Assembly: GCF_017581925.1 (NCBI RefSeq)
Contig: NZ_JAGEVG010000029.1
Coordinates: 1 to 42,387 of the forward strand
Length of the DNA stretch: 42,387 nucleotides
Direction of reading: 5' to 3'
Source: Gelidibacter pelagius
GTDB taxonomy: Bacteria > Bacteroidota > Bacteroidia > Flavobacteriales > Flavobacteriaceae
In this document: in pieces, positions 42,088-42,387 of the stretch
How the letters are laid out: every line of letters begins with the position of its first letter
Position numbering within the stretch: position 1 is the first letter of the stretch
Translations under genes and position numbers: made by a program
Notes under the pieces: generated by a model
The model's database searches: none
Told to the model about the DNA's origin: nothing
What the model saw: only the letters and a program-made list of their open reading frames with translations

Positions 42088-42229
42088 ATAACTAATCAGT
42101 AATGGCTTGAGACACTCTTGTTTTACATAGGATCTAAGGGAGTCAAGGACATTTCAAGCCTTTCACCCTTTAGGGAGGGGTAAAGAAGGCCTGAAATGTG
42201 TTAATTTTTCTATTATACTGATTAGTTAC
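42088..42229. mobile_element. Candidate MITE with 13-bp terminal inverted repeats and 8-bp target duplication
   Basis: TAACTAATCAGTA (42089-42101) and its exact reverse complement TACTGATTAGTTA (42216-42228) bound a segment of about 142 bp. Just outside lie direct repeats CTAAATAT at 42080-42087 and 42230-42237, the expected 8-bp target-site duplication. Inside, ACATTTCAAGCCTT (42149-42162) pairs with AAGGCCTGAAATGT (42186-42199) with one mismatch, so the whole unit can fold as nested hairpins. It has no ORF of note and would be non-autonomous. The parent transposase family is unknown. Confidence 0.55.
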
Positions 42230-42237
42230 CTAAATAT

Positions 42238-42387
42238 TAAGTATGAATAAAAACATAGCCTAATTTACCACTTTTGATAAATTGCTATAGGGAAATTATG
42301 TGATCAAGAAGTCATTATGTGCTCCCTCCCCAGTTTATTTTAATGAATTTTATAAGAAGTTTCGAATCAAAGCAAAAAAAAAAACGA
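42238..42387. other. Non-coding right edge of the window
   Basis: 150 bp of AT-rich sequence ending in an A tract. No gene, promoter box or hairpin was recognised. Confidence 0.4.

Overview
The window looks like a chromosomal segment of a member of the Bacteroidota, most likely a marine Flavobacteriaceae; the genus cannot be told from the sequence. The evidence is the AT-rich DNA, SusC/SusD outer-membrane pairs, Bacteroidota-type promoters (TAnnTTTG at -7 with TTG/TTTG about 20 bp upstream), the long form of urocanate hydratase, a lysyl-tRNA synthetase with a C-terminal extension, and families typical of the phylum (DUF5522, DUF4136, VCBS/ASPIC-UnbV lipoproteins). No rRNA, tRNA, CRISPR array or prophage was seen.

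Layout. 1-721: a promoter firing leftward out of the window, a GC-rich foldable patch and a 16-bp palindrome. 722-2650 (-): putative beta-barrel porin. 2868-12907 (-): two tandem susC-susD pairs, each with its own promoter and terminator. The upstream susC (9781-12907) is broken by a one-base insertion in a short homopolymer. 13097-17602 (+): rnhB, a large conserved-type lipoprotein, and an OmpA-family protein. 17719-18768 (+): nucleoid-associated protein. 18876-20074 (-): lipB coupled to a small membrane protein. 20075-21072: a repeat-rich gap that hides a 52-aa Pmp3/YqaE gene at 20626-20784. 21073-26465 (+): lysS, a membrane-anchored EEP-fold protein, and a large secreted zinc metalloprotease. 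26520-28176 (-): two tandem membrane-anchored alpha/beta hydrolases. 28421-28903 (+): a small lysine-rich secreted protein. 28987-32357 (-): hemL, GH73-LysM lipoprotein, ACC deaminase/D-cysteine desulfhydrase-like PLP enzyme, and a small HExxH membrane protein. 32456-35192 (+): DUF5522 mini-protein, hutU, DUF4136 lipoprotein. 35414-37081 (+): SulP anion transporter. 37097-41716 (-): a vanadium haloperoxidase-like lipoprotein behind a 1092-aa VCBS/ASPIC-UnbV lipoprotein. 41717-42387: non-coding, with a candidate 142-bp MITE flanked by 8-bp direct repeats.

Functionally, this is a housekeeping backbone (rnhB, lipB, lysS, hemL, hutU) interrupted by envelope and nutrient-uptake modules. The two SusCD pairs have no glycoside hydrolase, sulfatase or sigma/anti-sigma regulator beside them, so the substrate cannot be inferred. 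The most notable items are the tandem SusCD pairs with matching non-consensus promoters, the frameshifted susC, the VCBS/haloperoxidase operon, the candidate MITE and the hidden Pmp3 gene. I did not find a convincing new defence or mobile system.
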